Positions 10,506 to 22,016 of a stretch of 64,000 nt of DNA are shown here, in pieces; positions within the stretch are counted from its first letter, which is position 1; each line of letters starts with the position of its first letter. Source of the DNA: Chloranthus sessilifolius (taxonomy: Eukaryota; Streptophyta; Magnoliopsida; Chloranthales; Chloranthaceae); NCBI GenBank assembly GCA_021018995.1, contig CM037591.1:71451901-71515900 (forward strand). Reading direction: 5' to 3'. Below the pieces are notes generated by a model. It worked only from the letters and a program-made list of their open reading frames with translations, was not told where the DNA came from and made no database searches. A program made the translations under genes and the position numbers.

Positions 10506-11185
10506 TTATTCTATCATGGGAACTTGGGGCTCCTTCACAACCAAACTCCAAACACTTTCCAGGCTTTCAGTCAGATTATCCCAATCCAGCAGATTGGATA
10601 ATTCTCCTTCTACCAGGCCATCTAGTACATCTACTGCATAGGAGTCCTCAATGTCAATCTGAGGCACTATAGCAACATGGTACACATTTAAATAAGCCTT
10701 CATGTTCCCAAAGGTAACCTTCATTACCCCAGACCTGCATTATATGCAAGCATTTACAGTTGCCAAGAATGGCCTGCCAAGGGTAACAGGGATTGGGGTT
10801 TTGCTTTTGCAAGGGTCCTTGCCTAAAACAAGAAAATCAGCTGGATAATAGAATTTATCCACCCCCACCAAGACATCCGCTACCACACCCACAGGCCTCC
10901 TCTCAGACCCGTCAGCAGTTAGAGCACAACTGAGGTAGGTTTAAGCTCCCCCAAACCAAGCTCTTCATACACTGAGAAGGGGAGTAAGTTCACACTGGCC
11001 CCTATGTCCGAAAGGGCTTTACTAATGGTGTGGCTTCCGATTATGCAAGGGATAGTAGGTACCCCTGAGTCTTGTAATTTTTCTGGTGTGGCAATGGACA
11101 GGACTAACTCAACATGCTCAACAGCAAAAACTCTTTTAGACAATTGTAACCTTACTTTCTTTTTTAGGGTGCAGAGGTCCTTCAA
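10506..11185 (-). pseudogene. RT2 aspartic protease and PR-RT linker
   Basis: The retropepsin motif reads ALSDIGASVNLLPFSVYEELGLGELKP, with catalytic DIGAS. The usual VGVDKFYYPADFLVL and LGRPFLATVNACI segments follow in other frames, then MKVTFGNMKAYLNVY at 10724. Stops near 10918 and 10742 interrupt the frame. The protease would process the Gag-Pol precursor. Confidence 0.82.
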
Positions 11186-11245
11186 AAACTTAGCATAGGC
11201 AGAGACTTATATTATGGCATCAAGTAAAGGCAAATTGATTCTAAC

Positions 11246-11677
11246 CTACTTGAAAGTCTCTAACATTTCCTCCATCTGAGCATTCCCTTTATCAGGAGGG
11301 GATGGGCCAACTAGAGCTTGAGGAAGTCGCAGTTGTGGCACTGCTGGTGCCACTGCTGCATGCCCATTGACCTCATGGTCATATTTTTGTCTTTTTCCTT
11401 TATTTTTATTTATTTCATTATGTTGGGGCTTAACATCAACCCCCTTATTTTGTCCTTGCTGATCCACAGGAGGGGGTACAATCCTTGCCTCTTTAACACT
11501 AACAATGCTTTCATTTTCATCTTCATTTTTCACAACCTCTTCTATTACCTTGCCCACCAGATTATCAACCACTCTCCCACTCTTAAGGGTAGTGATAGCA
11601 TTGGCATCCTTATTGGTAGAGGGTGCTTCTTCAATCATATATTGCCCTCTAAGGTTGGTCAAAGTTTGACCAAGCAA
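11246..11677 (-). pseudogene. RT2 gag-PR linker
   Basis: A 143-residue open frame is rich in Lys, Glu and Asn. It contains the Athila-type signature ITTLKSGRVVDN, then PPDKGNAQMEEMLETFK, which leads into the protease. RT3 and RT7 have the same order of segments. Confidence 0.75.
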
Positions 11678-11981
11678 TTTACCTTCCTCCCTCCTATGCA
11701 GAGCATTACAAATCTGGCCCAGCTGGTCCTCAATCTTCTTGATGCTCTATCCATGTGAATTGACAGTCTGCACCAAGCTCCCCAAGTTTTGCATTGAAGC
11801 CAGCATCTGCTCTTCAAATGAAGAGGATCTGGTCTGTTGTGGGGGACAGGGCCAACTGGTTGGATGGTGGGCCAGGTAACAGAAAATTTTGCCTTGGTGG
11901 GTAACCTTGATTAAACTGATGCTGGGGTTTATAAGGAGCTACCATTTGCTACTATTGGGATTGAGGATATGAATCTTGTCT

Positions 11982-13114
11982 CTACCTCAGATTTGGGTGG
12001 TTCCTCCAAGAATACCCAATAGGCTGCTGCCCAAAAGTTTGACCAACATTGGCATGCTCCATAATAAAATCTAGAAACTGGGTGGCAGATGGACAATCAT
12101 TAATAAAATGTGTGAGAGATTGGCATATCAGACATGCCTCCTCCACTTGTGCAACCACCCGAGGCTGCATCACGTTCATGAGTTTATCAAATATCAAGCT
12201 CAGGTTGTCCACCTTCCTCTCCAGATCACCTTGCACCTTCACTTCAAATATTCCACCTCTAGGGGTGGCCACTTTTACCATCTTAGCTAGAGTCTGGCTA
12301 TCTTTGCGTGACAGAGACTCCTGCTGTATGGAATTTTCCTCTATTATGTCAAACAGCTCCCAAGTTTCCTTAGCTGTCTTGTGGAGGTAACTACCACCAT
12401 AGGAAGCATCCACCATAACCCTACTCTTGGAATTAATTCCTTGATAAAATACTTAGATAAGCTACCACATTGGGATTTGGTGGTGGGGGCATTGTTTTAA
12501 CATCTCCTGAAATCTTTTCGAAGCTTCATAAAATCCCCAGTTGAGAACTGAGTGAATGACAAAATATTTGTCCTCATCTGGCTAGTTTTATTCATGGGAA
12601 AGAATTTGGTCAGAAATTTAGTTTGAAGGTCACTCCATGACTGTATGCTGTTGGCTGGGAGCTTTGATAGCCATGTGCTATCTTTGCCCTTTAGTGATAA
12701 AGGAAAAAGCCTTAGTTTGGTTGCCTCAGATACCAAGCCAGCAATATTGAATGTAGTACAAAGTGCCAAAAATTGGTCTATAAGCTTGTAGGGATCTTCT
12801 TTACTAAGCCCATGAAACGAAGGTAACATATTGATGGTGGAGGATTCAATCTCATAATTCTCTTCAACAGAGGGGAATTGAATGCAGAAGGGAGAGGTGT
12901 ACTCTCCAAGTGTATTGTACTCCTTTAATGTTCTCTTCCTCTCAGCCATGATAGCTAGCTCAGTTTCAATAGCAGGGCCCTGTGGGATGAGTCTAGGTCT
13001 AAGGATTCTTTCAACCTCTAGATTTGAAAGTTCTAGCTCAGGGTTTAAATACCTTCTACCATATATATACTCACACCCACAGTAAGTATAGAAAATGCTC
13101 ACAAGCACACACAA
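11982..13114 (-). pseudogene. RT2 gag (capsid and zinc knuckle)
   Basis: Positions 13114-12497 encode the capsid region (SPFCIQFPSVEENYEIESS, LPSFHGLSKEDPYKLIDQFL, RLFPLSLKGKDSTWLSKLP). After a frame break, 12416-11982 gives MVDASYGGSYLHKTAKETWEL and a CX2CX4HX4C zinc knuckle (CLICQSLTHFINDC), then GYSWRNHPNLR. The start is probably upstream of the ATG at 12949, because RT7 shares the LEVERLLR-type extension. The frame break near 12497 disables it. Confidence 0.86.
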
Positions 13115-13387
13115 AGAATATTGTAAATAAAAATTAATAACTACACAGATTTACACTAAACAAACAACAGGGAAGTAAACATAAATAGACTGAGATTTAG
13201 GGGAAAGTAAGTGCAAACAGAGCTAGCTTAACTCTAACTGCAGCTCTAACTTTTCCCTTCTTCTGCTGTCCATTTCTGTAAAATTCCACAAAGAATTAGT
13301 AGTACTTTTATTCTAGTTTAGGTGCAGCTACAAAGAATTTGGAACTCTAAATTATAGTACAACTCAGGTCTACTAAAAAGATCAATC

Positions 13388-13405
13388 TCCCTGGCAGCAG
13401 TGCTA
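13388..13405 (-). other. RT2 primer binding site
   Basis: The minus strand reads TAGCACTGCTGCCAGGGA a few bases after the LTR end. It is a degenerate form of the tRNA-Asp-complementary site typical of Athila elements, better preserved in RT5 and RT7. The leader between it and gag (13115-13387) shows nothing further. Confidence 0.7.
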
Positions 13406-13411
13406 AAAACA

Positions 13412-16097
13412 TGCTGTTAGAGTACTGATGTTGTTTAATGTGTTGTGGTGGAAACAAATTGAAAGATAAAGTAAAACAAAAGAATGGATTCAGCACAACT
13501 AAAGTAATCCTAGACCTGTAAGATACAGGGCCTATTGTAGCAAGTTTTGATAAGAAAGAGTTTGTCTCACAGAGAAATTGATCTAGAACCCAAAATGGGC
13601 TATAATAGTAGGCCTCCAGATCTTTCTACAGATCTAACAATCCTAAAGAAAGGGAGGCTGGGTGTCACGACTACACTAAATTAATTCTAAAGATAGAGAA
13701 ATAAAATGTAGCCCTATCCTGAAGAAAGGGTTAAGATGAAGATGGTGATGGTGTGTAATAAAATAAAATATAAAAATAGGTGAGAAGTAAGAAAGTTAAG
13801 TTCAGAGTTAAAGCAGTAATGTAACTCAGATTTAGTCTATCTCTGTAGTGCTCCTTGCTGAAACGCTATCAAAAGCCTCATCAAGGTAGAAATATCTAGT
13901 TTCACTCATGCCATTTGGGGTGCTCTTAAGGCTATAGGCTGTCTACTCAAATGGTCACAGCCTATCCTATAGTGTCTGTCAAATCCCATTAGTTAAACCA
14001 GAAATTTCCAATCTAGTCCAGAGGAGTGGACTGATCATTTCCCCAGCCACTAGACCAGATCAAGCCATGAATACTATTGCAGCACTATATAATATTAGTG
14101 CTACAAGCTCCCCAAATCAGTGCATAGATCTAGCAAACATCCAAAGGTATTCCATCCCATAAGATCCTAAGTGCTTTGCTAAGGCTAATGGCTCACTGGT
14201 GCCCACAAAAAGGACCATGCAAGAAGTTGAATAGGGCTCTAAATCCAGCTGTTCATTGCTACAAAAGGCCTATAATGACTAAGCCTCAAGCTGTAATTAC
14301 TATAGAGAGATCAAATCTAATATCTGATGTCGATTAGGTAAAAATAGAGGGGAGCCAATTCCTGTATAAACCTCCTCACAAGGTTCTAGAGGCTCATATG
14401 CAGGGGAGAAGAATCTTCCTCAAACATGTGGTTGGACACCACCTTAGGGCTATACTTTGTCCACTCCAATGGTCATAGGGTATCCCATTGGTCTGTCAAT
14501 ACCACAGAGCTCTGAGAAAGAGCATGAAAATTGTTGCAACCACCATGGTCTACAGGATTCTGAGCTCCCTAGATCTCACTACAAATCCAGCATTGCTTTC
14601 CATGGGGCTATCAAACCAAGGGAAATAAGATGGTAAACAATAGATCTACTGGAAACTGAATTGGCTAGCCCCAAATATTTGGATCCTATAGACATCTAAG
14701 GGAACCATAAGATCTTTAGATTCAATTAGTCATTTAAAACAACAATCCATTAATAAAAGCAAACCTTATAATGAACTGCCTCCAGGCTACAGCCTGTACA
14801 CAACTGCTCATCTAAGATCCCAATGCATAGAAAACCTATTACAAACTAAAATAAACTAAACCTAACTACTTACTGGGGGATTAACCAGCAAGTGCTGGGC
14901 TAAGAGAGAAGAAGAAATGAGAAGAAGAGATGATCAAATCCTAACCCTAGCTTGCTGGAGCTCGCAGTCGACAGAGGATGAAAATAAGGGTTGATCCTAA
15001 AACTAAACTGTAAGTGTAGCTTATATACTCTGTCCATACAGCCTTCGCTCTAAAGAGATTAACCCTAATTTTTCTAGCAGACGTGGCACTGTTACAACCC
15101 TTGAATGCCTTGAGACGTGTGCCTCAAAATCTATACCTTGGGATGTGTGCCCTAACCTTGAGAAATTCCCAAAAGGTCCTTGAGTTAAAACTAACAAGTG
15201 GGGGGCCCGTACTTCACGGGGCTGGCATATGCATTCATTTATTTATGTAGTTTCAGAGCCTTCGCGGAGTAGCTTTTGGTTGGTTGGAAGTGCTCACTCA
15301 CGCAGTGAATCTTTAGTCCATTGCGCAGCTCCTTTGCGCTGCAATTCTATTACGGAGATGATCTAGAGTGCCTATACTGCTCGCGCAGTAGAGCTTCAGC
15401 TCCCTCTCTCGCTGGGTACTCACGCCGATATGCTCCTGTGCTCATATAGTAATTGATAAGGCTTCAAAGTGCACGAGATCTGCGCGAGGAGAATTTTGGG
15501 TGTCTCTCTTCCAGGGCCACACACGACTCTGCGAGGTGGAATTTTGTTCAGTACACACATGGACTCGCTATCTTCTTCACGCGGTTGCTTTAATGCTTGA
15601 TCTCCGCGAGAGCTTTACGACTACAAATTCTGAGGATTTTAATCCATGAGATCTTCCCCATGTCTTTATAGCTCTCCTCTTGACTGAGCATCCTATCTGT
15701 TCAAGGACATTTTCCATTTCATCCTTAGCTTCACGAGGGAGCTTCTCTACTCTGTGAGATTTGTCTTTTTATGCTCTAATGCATTACACTTGTTGCTATT
15801 ATAGTTTTTGAATCTCAGCCAACTTTATCCATCTGCTAGGCTTTTGGTAAATGATGACCAGCAAATGAGTCACCATGGTGAACAATGCCAGGGTGTTCCA
15901 TTAGGCTTTGGCTTAGCTGTCATCTTTACATGTCTTCTTCCTCTTCTTTGGGCAAAAACGGATGGATTTTGGTATTAAGCCGCACAAACTATTGCTAAGT
16001 ATAAAACACACTTAATAAATGAATATTAGTCTACTTCAAGGTCTATCAAAGACTAGGTTAAGAGGTGAAAAATTGTACTTTTCAGTGAATAATAGCA
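13412..16097 (-). repeat. RT2 5' LTR (2686 bp)
   Basis: The plus strand starts TGCTGTTAG at 13412 and ends GAATAATAGCA at 16097, giving TGCT...AGCA ends. The coding-strand start (CACTGAAAAGTACAATTTTTCACC, then CTTTGATAGACCTT) is related to the starts of the RT3, RT6 and RT7 LTRs. Inside, 15255-15790 has many words built on CGCG and CGCAG, for example CTTCGCGGAG, CTCGCGCAGTAGAG and CTCCGCGAGAG. No second copy is in the window, so the ends rest on the PBS, the RT3 gag junction and these similarities. Confidence 0.78.
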
Positions 16098-16640
16098 GGA
16101 GACCTTATCTAGGGACATTGAGTCTCTAGCTAAATTGATGAAAGAGAATATTATAAGAGGGATAATATATGAGGTCACTGGTTTCAATGATTTAGAGAGA
16201 AAGGTAGATAACTTGAATCAGAAGTTTGATAAGCTCATGGGAGCAATGTTGTCTTCAATGGCTGCCAATGTGGAAGAGGCATTTGTGATTTGCTAGTCTC
16301 CCACTCACTCCCTTGAAGAATGTGCCTCTGTTGCATAATTTCCAGATATGGTTGTGAAGCATGCAAATGCCGCTCAGTCCTATGGACAATAGCCAGCTAC
16401 TGGTTACTCTTGGAGAAACCACCACAACTTGAGGTGGAGACAAGATAACTTTCATAACCAGCAGCAACAATAACAACAGCAACCAATGCCTTATAGAAAT
16501 GCTCAACTTTATCAACATAATTTCTTTTAAAAGCCCTAGTACCAGCAGCCTATGACCCAGCCAATGCCACAACCTATGGATCAAACTGCACTAGCCCCAG
16601 CACCCTCTAGATCCCTCACATTGAAGAGCGGGTTCTAGCT
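16098..16640 (+). pseudogene. RT3 gag C-terminal part
   Basis: The frame resumes exactly at the RT2 boundary with ETLSRDIESLAKLMKEN, then VEEAF and a zinc knuckle in which Q codons became stops (tag at 16294-16296). It continues with SLEEC, PDMVVKHANAAQSYG, GYSWRNHHNLRW and a Gln-rich tail. Comparison with RT7 shows that the stops correspond to Gln codons CAG or CAA. Confidence 0.8.
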
Positions 16641-16673
16641 TCATTATAGAATTTGGGCTCTTAGTCTCAAACA

Positions 16674-17204
16674 GTGAGCACCCATAGCCAAAATATTAAG
16701 AAGATAGAGGACACTCTTGGTCAACTATCCAATACTTTGACTAGGAGAGAAGAGGGAAGACTGCCTAGTCAGCCTTTGAACAATCCCAAAGGGCAGTATA
16801 TGGTGGGTGAAGCTTCTTCATCACATGAGGAAGCTAAATCTATCACCACTTTGAGAAGTGGATGGCTAGTTGATAACAAGGTTGGTGTTGAGCCTGCAAA
16901 AAGTGCAGGAAAAGAAAGAACAACCCATGATGATATGCAGCAGGAGCAACATATAAAAAATAGGAGGGATGTTGATGAACCCCATCAGAAAAATGAAAAC
17001 AAATACAAGGAAAAAACTGATGAAATTGCTAAGGTAGCAAATGGGAGATCAGTCCCTCATTTGCCATTTCCCAATGCTCTTCAAGTACCTTCTCCTTTTG
17101 ATAAGGGGAATGCTAAAGTTGAGGAAATGATGGAAACATTTAAACAGGTGAAGATCAACTTGCTTTTACTTGATGCAATCAAGCAAGTGTCAGCCTATGC
17201 ATAG
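16674..17204 (+). pseudogene. RT3 gag-PR linker
   Basis: An open frame of 176 residues contains IEDTLGQLSNTLTRREEG, GQYMVGEASSSHEEAK, SITTLRSGWLVDN, LPFPNALQVPSPFDKGNAK and VEEMMETFKQVKINLLLLDA. It ends at a TAG at 17202 where relatives have a Lys codon. It is part of the polyprotein and not an independent gene. Confidence 0.78.
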
Positions 17205-17207
17205 TTT

Positions 17208-17654
17208 TTGAAGGATTTGTCCACAAACAAAAGACAAGCTAGGATACACCTATCCAAGAAGGTCTTTTGTGATAAGAAAGTGAACCAAGTATTGTCCATT
17301 GCAACCCTAACAAAGCTCCAAGACCTTGGGGTTCCCACAATCCCTTGCATCATTGGGGATCACACCATTGAAAAAGCCTTGTTAGATCTAGGGGCCAGTG
17401 TGAACCTACTTCTATATTCAGTTTTTGATAAATTAGGTTTGGAAGAATTGAAACCTACACATGTAGTATTACAGCTGTATGAAAGACCTAAAAGGAGGCC
17501 TGTGGGAATGATAGAAGATGTGTTAGTTAGGGTTGACAAGTTTTTCTATCCAACAGATTTTCTGGTTCTTGACATGGAACCAAGCAACTGCATTACTTCC
17601 ATTCCTGTAATTTTCGGCAGGCCTTTCTTGGCCACTGCCAATGCTTGTATATAA
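17208..17654 (+). pseudogene. RT3 aspartic protease
   Basis: In-frame continuation after the TAG: VPTIPCIIGDHTIEKALLDL, GASVNLL (catalytic DLGAS), LEELKPTHVVLQLYERPKR, VGMIEDVLVRVDKFFYPTDF and FGRPFLATANACI. The length and motifs match the protease of RT7. The stop at the end (ACI then TAA) replaces Gln. Confidence 0.85.
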
Positions 17655-18250
17655 TGTAGATCAGGTGTAATGGAAGTATCGTTTTTGCAATATAAAAGTA
17701 AAATTGAATGTCTACAATGCAGCCGTCAGCCTCACTTGGATAGTGAGGACTGTTTTTTGATTAATGTATTGGATGAGCTTATGGAAGAAACTTTACCCAA
17801 GCTGCTACATTGTAATGACATGTGTGATGTTTTTGAAAATGTTTAGAATGAAATTATGGAAGAGAAGACCACCACACCTGTGATTCAAGAGGTGAAAGCC
17901 TTAAATTATGATGTGGGGCCAGCAACAAGGTATCCTCCTTGGAAACCAGCTATGTTGCCTCTTCCACCACCTTCAAAGGCACATTTTTTACCTTCACTCA
18001 TAAGTCCACCTGATGTGAAACTGAAGTAGCTCCCCAAGCCTTTGAAATTTACATTTTTGGGAGTACATTAGAAGTTGCCTGTGATAATTTTGTCTTCTCT
18101 CACTGATGAGAAAGAAGAAGAGTTGTTGTGTGTGTTGAAAAAGCATATGAGAGCAATAGGTTAGACTATTACTGATCATGGAGGAATCAGTCCTGCTATT
18201 TATATACATAAGATCCACTTGGAAGAGGGTCCAAACCCTCTAAAGAGATG
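17655..18250 (+). pseudogene. RT3 PR-RT linker
   Basis: Fragmented but recognisable: RSGVMEVSF, INVLDELMEETLPKLLHC, an ATRYPPWKPAMLPLPPPSK proline-rich part, LPVIILSSLTDEKEEELLCV, then KIHLEEGPNPL. Internal TAG codons, for example 18162-18164 where Trp is expected, break it. RT7 has lost this region. Confidence 0.7.
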
Positions 18251-18990
18251 TAGAGAAAGTTAAACCCCCACATGCAAGAAGTGGTGATGAAGGAGGTGGT
18301 TAAATTATTAAATGCAAGAGTCATCTACCTCATTTTAGATTCTAAATGGGTGGCACCTACTCACGTGGTACCTAAGAAATCTGAAATCACTGTGGTTAAA
18401 CCAAATTCTGGTGAGCTAATTCCAACCAGGGAAACTACTGGTTGGAGGGTGTGCATTGATTATTGAAAGCTCAATTTAAAAACCAGAAAAGACCATTTTC
18501 CATTACCCTTCATAGACTAGATTTTGGACAAGTTGGCAGGCAAAGTTTTTTATTGCTTTCTTGATGGATATTTTGGGTATAACCAAGTCTCTGTGTTTCT
18601 ACAAGACTAAGAGAAAACCACTTTCACATGTCCATTTGGCACCTTTGCCTATAGAAGGATGCCATTTGAATTGTGCAATGCCCTTGCAACTTTCCAAAGG
18701 TGTATGCATGTCATCTTCTCGGATATAATTGATCAATTTTTAAAGATATTCATGAATGATTTTTCTATCTTTGGGGATAGTTTTAGCCAGTGTCTACATC
18801 ATCTCAGCCTAGTGCTGCGGAGATGTGAAAAAACCAACTTGGTTTTGAGTTAGGAAAAGAGTTATTTTATGGTCAATCAAGTTAATGTCCTTGGCCATGT
18901 TGTTTCCCACAGAGGCATAGAGGTAGACCAGGCTAAAATTGATTTAATTGCACATTTGCCCCCACCTAAAACTATCAAATAGGTCAGAAC
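18251..18990 (+). pseudogene. RT3 reverse transcriptase with a mutated catalytic site
   Basis: The order MQEVVMKEVVKLLNARVIYL, TGWRVCIDY, KDHFPLPFID, FLDGYFGYNQV, MPFELCNALATFQRCM and the active-site segment is complete. The active site reads FMNDFSIFG where RT2 and RT7 have FMDD, so the first catalytic Asp codon GAT has become AAT, a G-to-A change. Stops at 18464 (TGA for Arg), 18518 (TAG for Gln), 18608 (TAA for Gln), 18851 (TAG for Trp) and 18980 (TAG for Gln) also prevent function. Confidence 0.87.
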
Positions 18991-19560
18991 CTTTTTGGAG
19001 CATGCTGGTTTTTGTAGGAGATTCATCAAAGATTTTAGCAAAATCTCAAAACCCCTTTGTCACCTGCTATTCCAAGGGGTTCCTTTTGAATTTAATGATG
19101 AATGTCTCATTGCTTTTATGTTTTTGAAAGGATGTTTGACCTCTGCATCTGTCCTTCAAACACCTAATTATTTTGTGTCATTTGAGTTGATGCGTGATGC
19201 ATCAAATTTTGCTATTGGTGCAATTTTGGGGCAAAGGAAGGACAAGTTACCTTGTGTGATTGCTTATACAAGCAAGGCAACGACTGATGCTCAGTTAAAC
19301 TACACCACAACTGAGAAGGAATTGTTAGCCATTGTCTATGCTTTGAAAAAATTTAGGTCTTATGTGTTAGGATCTAGGATTGTGGTGTTCGCAGACCACT
19401 CAGTCCTTAAGTACCTTTTTTCTAGAAAGGATGCCAAGCCATGATTAATCAGATGGATCCTCCTATTATAGGAGTTTGATCTTGAGAATAAAGATAAAAA
19501 AGGGGTTAAAAATGTGGTTACAGACTACCAATCCAGGATCCTAGCTGCTGAGTTTGATGG
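18991..19560 (+). pseudogene. RT3 RNase H
   Basis: The sequence shows [59 protein letters not shown] and VFADHSVLKYLFSRKDAKP, so the usual acidic positions can be traced. Stops at 19442 (TGA for Arg) and 19469 (TAG for Gln) follow, then KNVVTDYQSRI, a changed form of [10 protein letters not shown]. Confidence 0.84.
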
Positions 19561-20910
19561 GCTGCTTGTCAATGACTCATTTTTTGATGAACAATTGTTT
19601 GCTGTTAACATGGCCGCACCTTGGTTTGCAAACATAGTAAATTACTTTGCAGTGGGTAGGATTCCCTCACATTTAAACAAAATGGATAAGGAGATATTCT
19701 TCTCTCGGATCAAATATTACATGTGGGAGGATCCATACCTTTTCAAGCATTGTGCAGACCAAGTTGTGAGAAGGTGTGTCCCTAAGAATGAATTCCATAG
19801 CATACTAATCATGTGTCATGAATAGGCTTGTGGAGTCCATTTCAATGGAAACGAGACTGTTGTAATGATACTTTGAAGTGAATTTTATTGGCCCACTATC
19901 TTCAAAGATGCATGGCAGTATTGTAAAGCTTGTGAATGACACCAGAAAATGGGAAGCATTTTTAAAAAAAATTCCATGCCTTTACAGCCCATACTTGTTG
20001 TTGAATTATTTGACATTTGGGGGATTGACTTCATGGGTCCTTTCCGCCTTCATATAGATACAATTTTATTCTTATGGCTGTGGACTATGTGTCCATATGG
20101 GTTGAAGCCATAGCCACAGGAACTAATGATCATAGAATTATCATCAACTTCTTAAAAGATAATATTTTCTCAAGGTTTGGTACCCCCAGAGCTATCATTA
20201 GTGATGGGAGAAACCATTTATGCAATAGACTGTTTGACAATCTGCTTAGAAAGTACTCTATGACACAAAGTTGCCACCCCATACCACTCACAGACCAATG
20301 GGCAGGTGGAAATTTCTAAAAGAGAAATCAAACACATTTTAGAGAAATCTGTGAGAAGAGATAGGAAAGATTGGTCCCTGAAGTTGATTGATGCTCTTTG
20401 GGCTTATAGAACTGCCTATAAGACCCCAATAGGGATTTCTCTCTTTAGGCTGGTGTATGGCAAGGCATGCCATTTACCAGTGGAGTTAGAACATAAAGCC
20501 TATTGGGCTATTAAGTCATTGAATGTTGACCTAACTGCTGCTGGCATGCACAGGAGGCTGCAGCTGTCAGAGCTGCAAGAGCTGAGATTGGAAGCATACT
20601 CCAATGTAAGGATCTACAAAGAAAAAGCCAAACCTTTTTATGATAAGTATTTGTTGAGAAAGGAGTTTGCTCTAGGCAACAAGGTATGGCTATTCAACTC
20701 CAAATTAAAAAAATTTCTAGCCAAGTTGAGATCTAGATGGGAGGGACCTTACATTGTAATGCATGTACCCCCATCTGGAGCAGCTGAATCATGGCTCCAA
20801 AGGATGGTAGGATCGTGAAAGTTAATAGTCAAAGGCTCAAACTCTTTGTTGAAAATGTAGTAGAGCATGTGGTGACCATTCATCTTCAAGAACCTCCAAA
20901 GTGTGACTAA
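19561..20910 (+). pseudogene. RT3 integrase
   Basis: The zinc domain (FKHCADQVVRRCVPKNEF, MCHE then TAG at 19823-19825 for Gln) is followed by the core: GIDFMGP, IISDGRNHLCNR and, after a frame change, [46 protein letters not shown] and the C-terminal [15 protein letters not shown] follow. The last 40 codons ([18 protein letters not shown]...) are in another frame and end at the natural stop 20908-20910. Confidence 0.84.
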
Positions 20911-22016
20911 TTTTTAACATTGTACACTATGTATCATAACTGGCAGTTCCAACTCTATTGTTATTTTCAAATATGTCTGTCATTGTATATATGCTGTAAT
21001 TTTGCTTAGTTTTTCATTTAGAATAATGATTATGATAAAGGTAGGAAGGTCCCTAATGCATGAGAAATAAATGGGATCAGAGGAGGACTGATGAGTTTGG
21101 GGTGAATGGAGATAAGTGAACTGATGAGAAACAATGTTGATTGCTAAACAGACCTGTCGAGAGGTGCAAGGAGAAGTTTGACAGGAACTGAAGGTTACCC
21201 CTATGAATTTTGACAGGTATTGAGACCTATTGAGAGGGTTGAGTTGATTTTTGGCAAGCACTAAAGGTGTAAATGTGAATTTCGCCAGAATCTGAGTACC
21301 TGTCGAGAAGTTGAGAGAGGAAGTCGACAGGTACTGAAGGCCATGGCTACATTTTTGATAGGTTTTGATACCTATCGAGAGGTTGACTATTGAGAAAAAT
21401 AAACCTGTCGAGAGGTTGGATGAACCTCTCGACTTAGAAATTTTGAAGCCATTGAACCTGTCGAGAGGTTGAACAACCTCACGAAACCTTCAGCCTGAGA
21501 AGTTTACATTTACAAATGGTTTTAACTATTCGACAGGTTGCTTCAACCTGTCAAAATCTTCTTTCCAATCCTATCGAAATAGCATTTTACTTATTTTAAA
21601 CCTATCGATAGGTCATTTCATTCATTCAATAGCTTCTGTTACAAGCCTGGTTCCCCCTCTGGCCGATTTCCCATTTTCTTCTTTCTTCTCCATCTTCCTG
21701 GTTCAAGTCCCAAGTACCTTATCACTTTTCCAATTCCATGAGCTTTACAAGGTCAATATTTTTCCCTTGGTTCGTGCCAGTTTGATGCTTTATACTGCAA
21801 GTTCTCAGAAACCCTAGCATCTGTGGGTAAGTTCTTCCTCAACCTCATTTTTATGATTTCTAGCATTGCAGTTCCATATTTCAGTGTGTGTGGTTAATTT
21901 GATTAAACAAAAGAAGGTTGCCGTGGTGTTTAAGAGTTTATTATGTGGATTGTGTGTTTAATGGTTGAACAAGAGGACACCCTGGCAATTTGTTCGAACC
22001 TCCTTCCAAATCCGCC
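20911..22016 (+). other. RT3 spacer with AACCTGTCGAGAGGTT motif array
   Basis: There is no supported gene. Between about 21147 and 21620 at least ten forms of a 16-bp palindrome with CCTGTCGACAGG or CCTCTCGAGAGG halves occur, for example ACCTGTCGAGAGGT (21149), AACCTGTCGAGAGGTT (two copies, about 21400 and 21460), AACCTCTCGAC (21423) and ACCTATCGATAGGT (21600). The same motif fills 26140-26640 of the 3' LTR. The 3' part (21640-22016) is pyrimidine-rich and leads into ORF2, and could be its leader. Confidence 0.75.

Larger units (their letters stand above)
6393..16097 (-). mobile_element. RT2: Athila-type Ty3/gypsy element, 3' end displaced by RT1
   Basis: Reading leftward from 16097: 5' LTR, PBS, gag, PR, RT, RNase H, IN, a spacer and the start of ORF2. 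The sequence stops at 6393 where RT1 begins, so the rest of ORF2 and the 3' LTR should lie beyond RT1, outside the window. The right-hand boundary falls exactly where the gag frame of RT3 resumes (GAG ACC TTA TCT at 16099), showing insertion into RT3. The expected TSD is ggaga (16098-16102). The order PR-RT-RH-IN and the Athila-like gag place it in the non-chromovirus Athila lineage. Confidence 0.85.
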
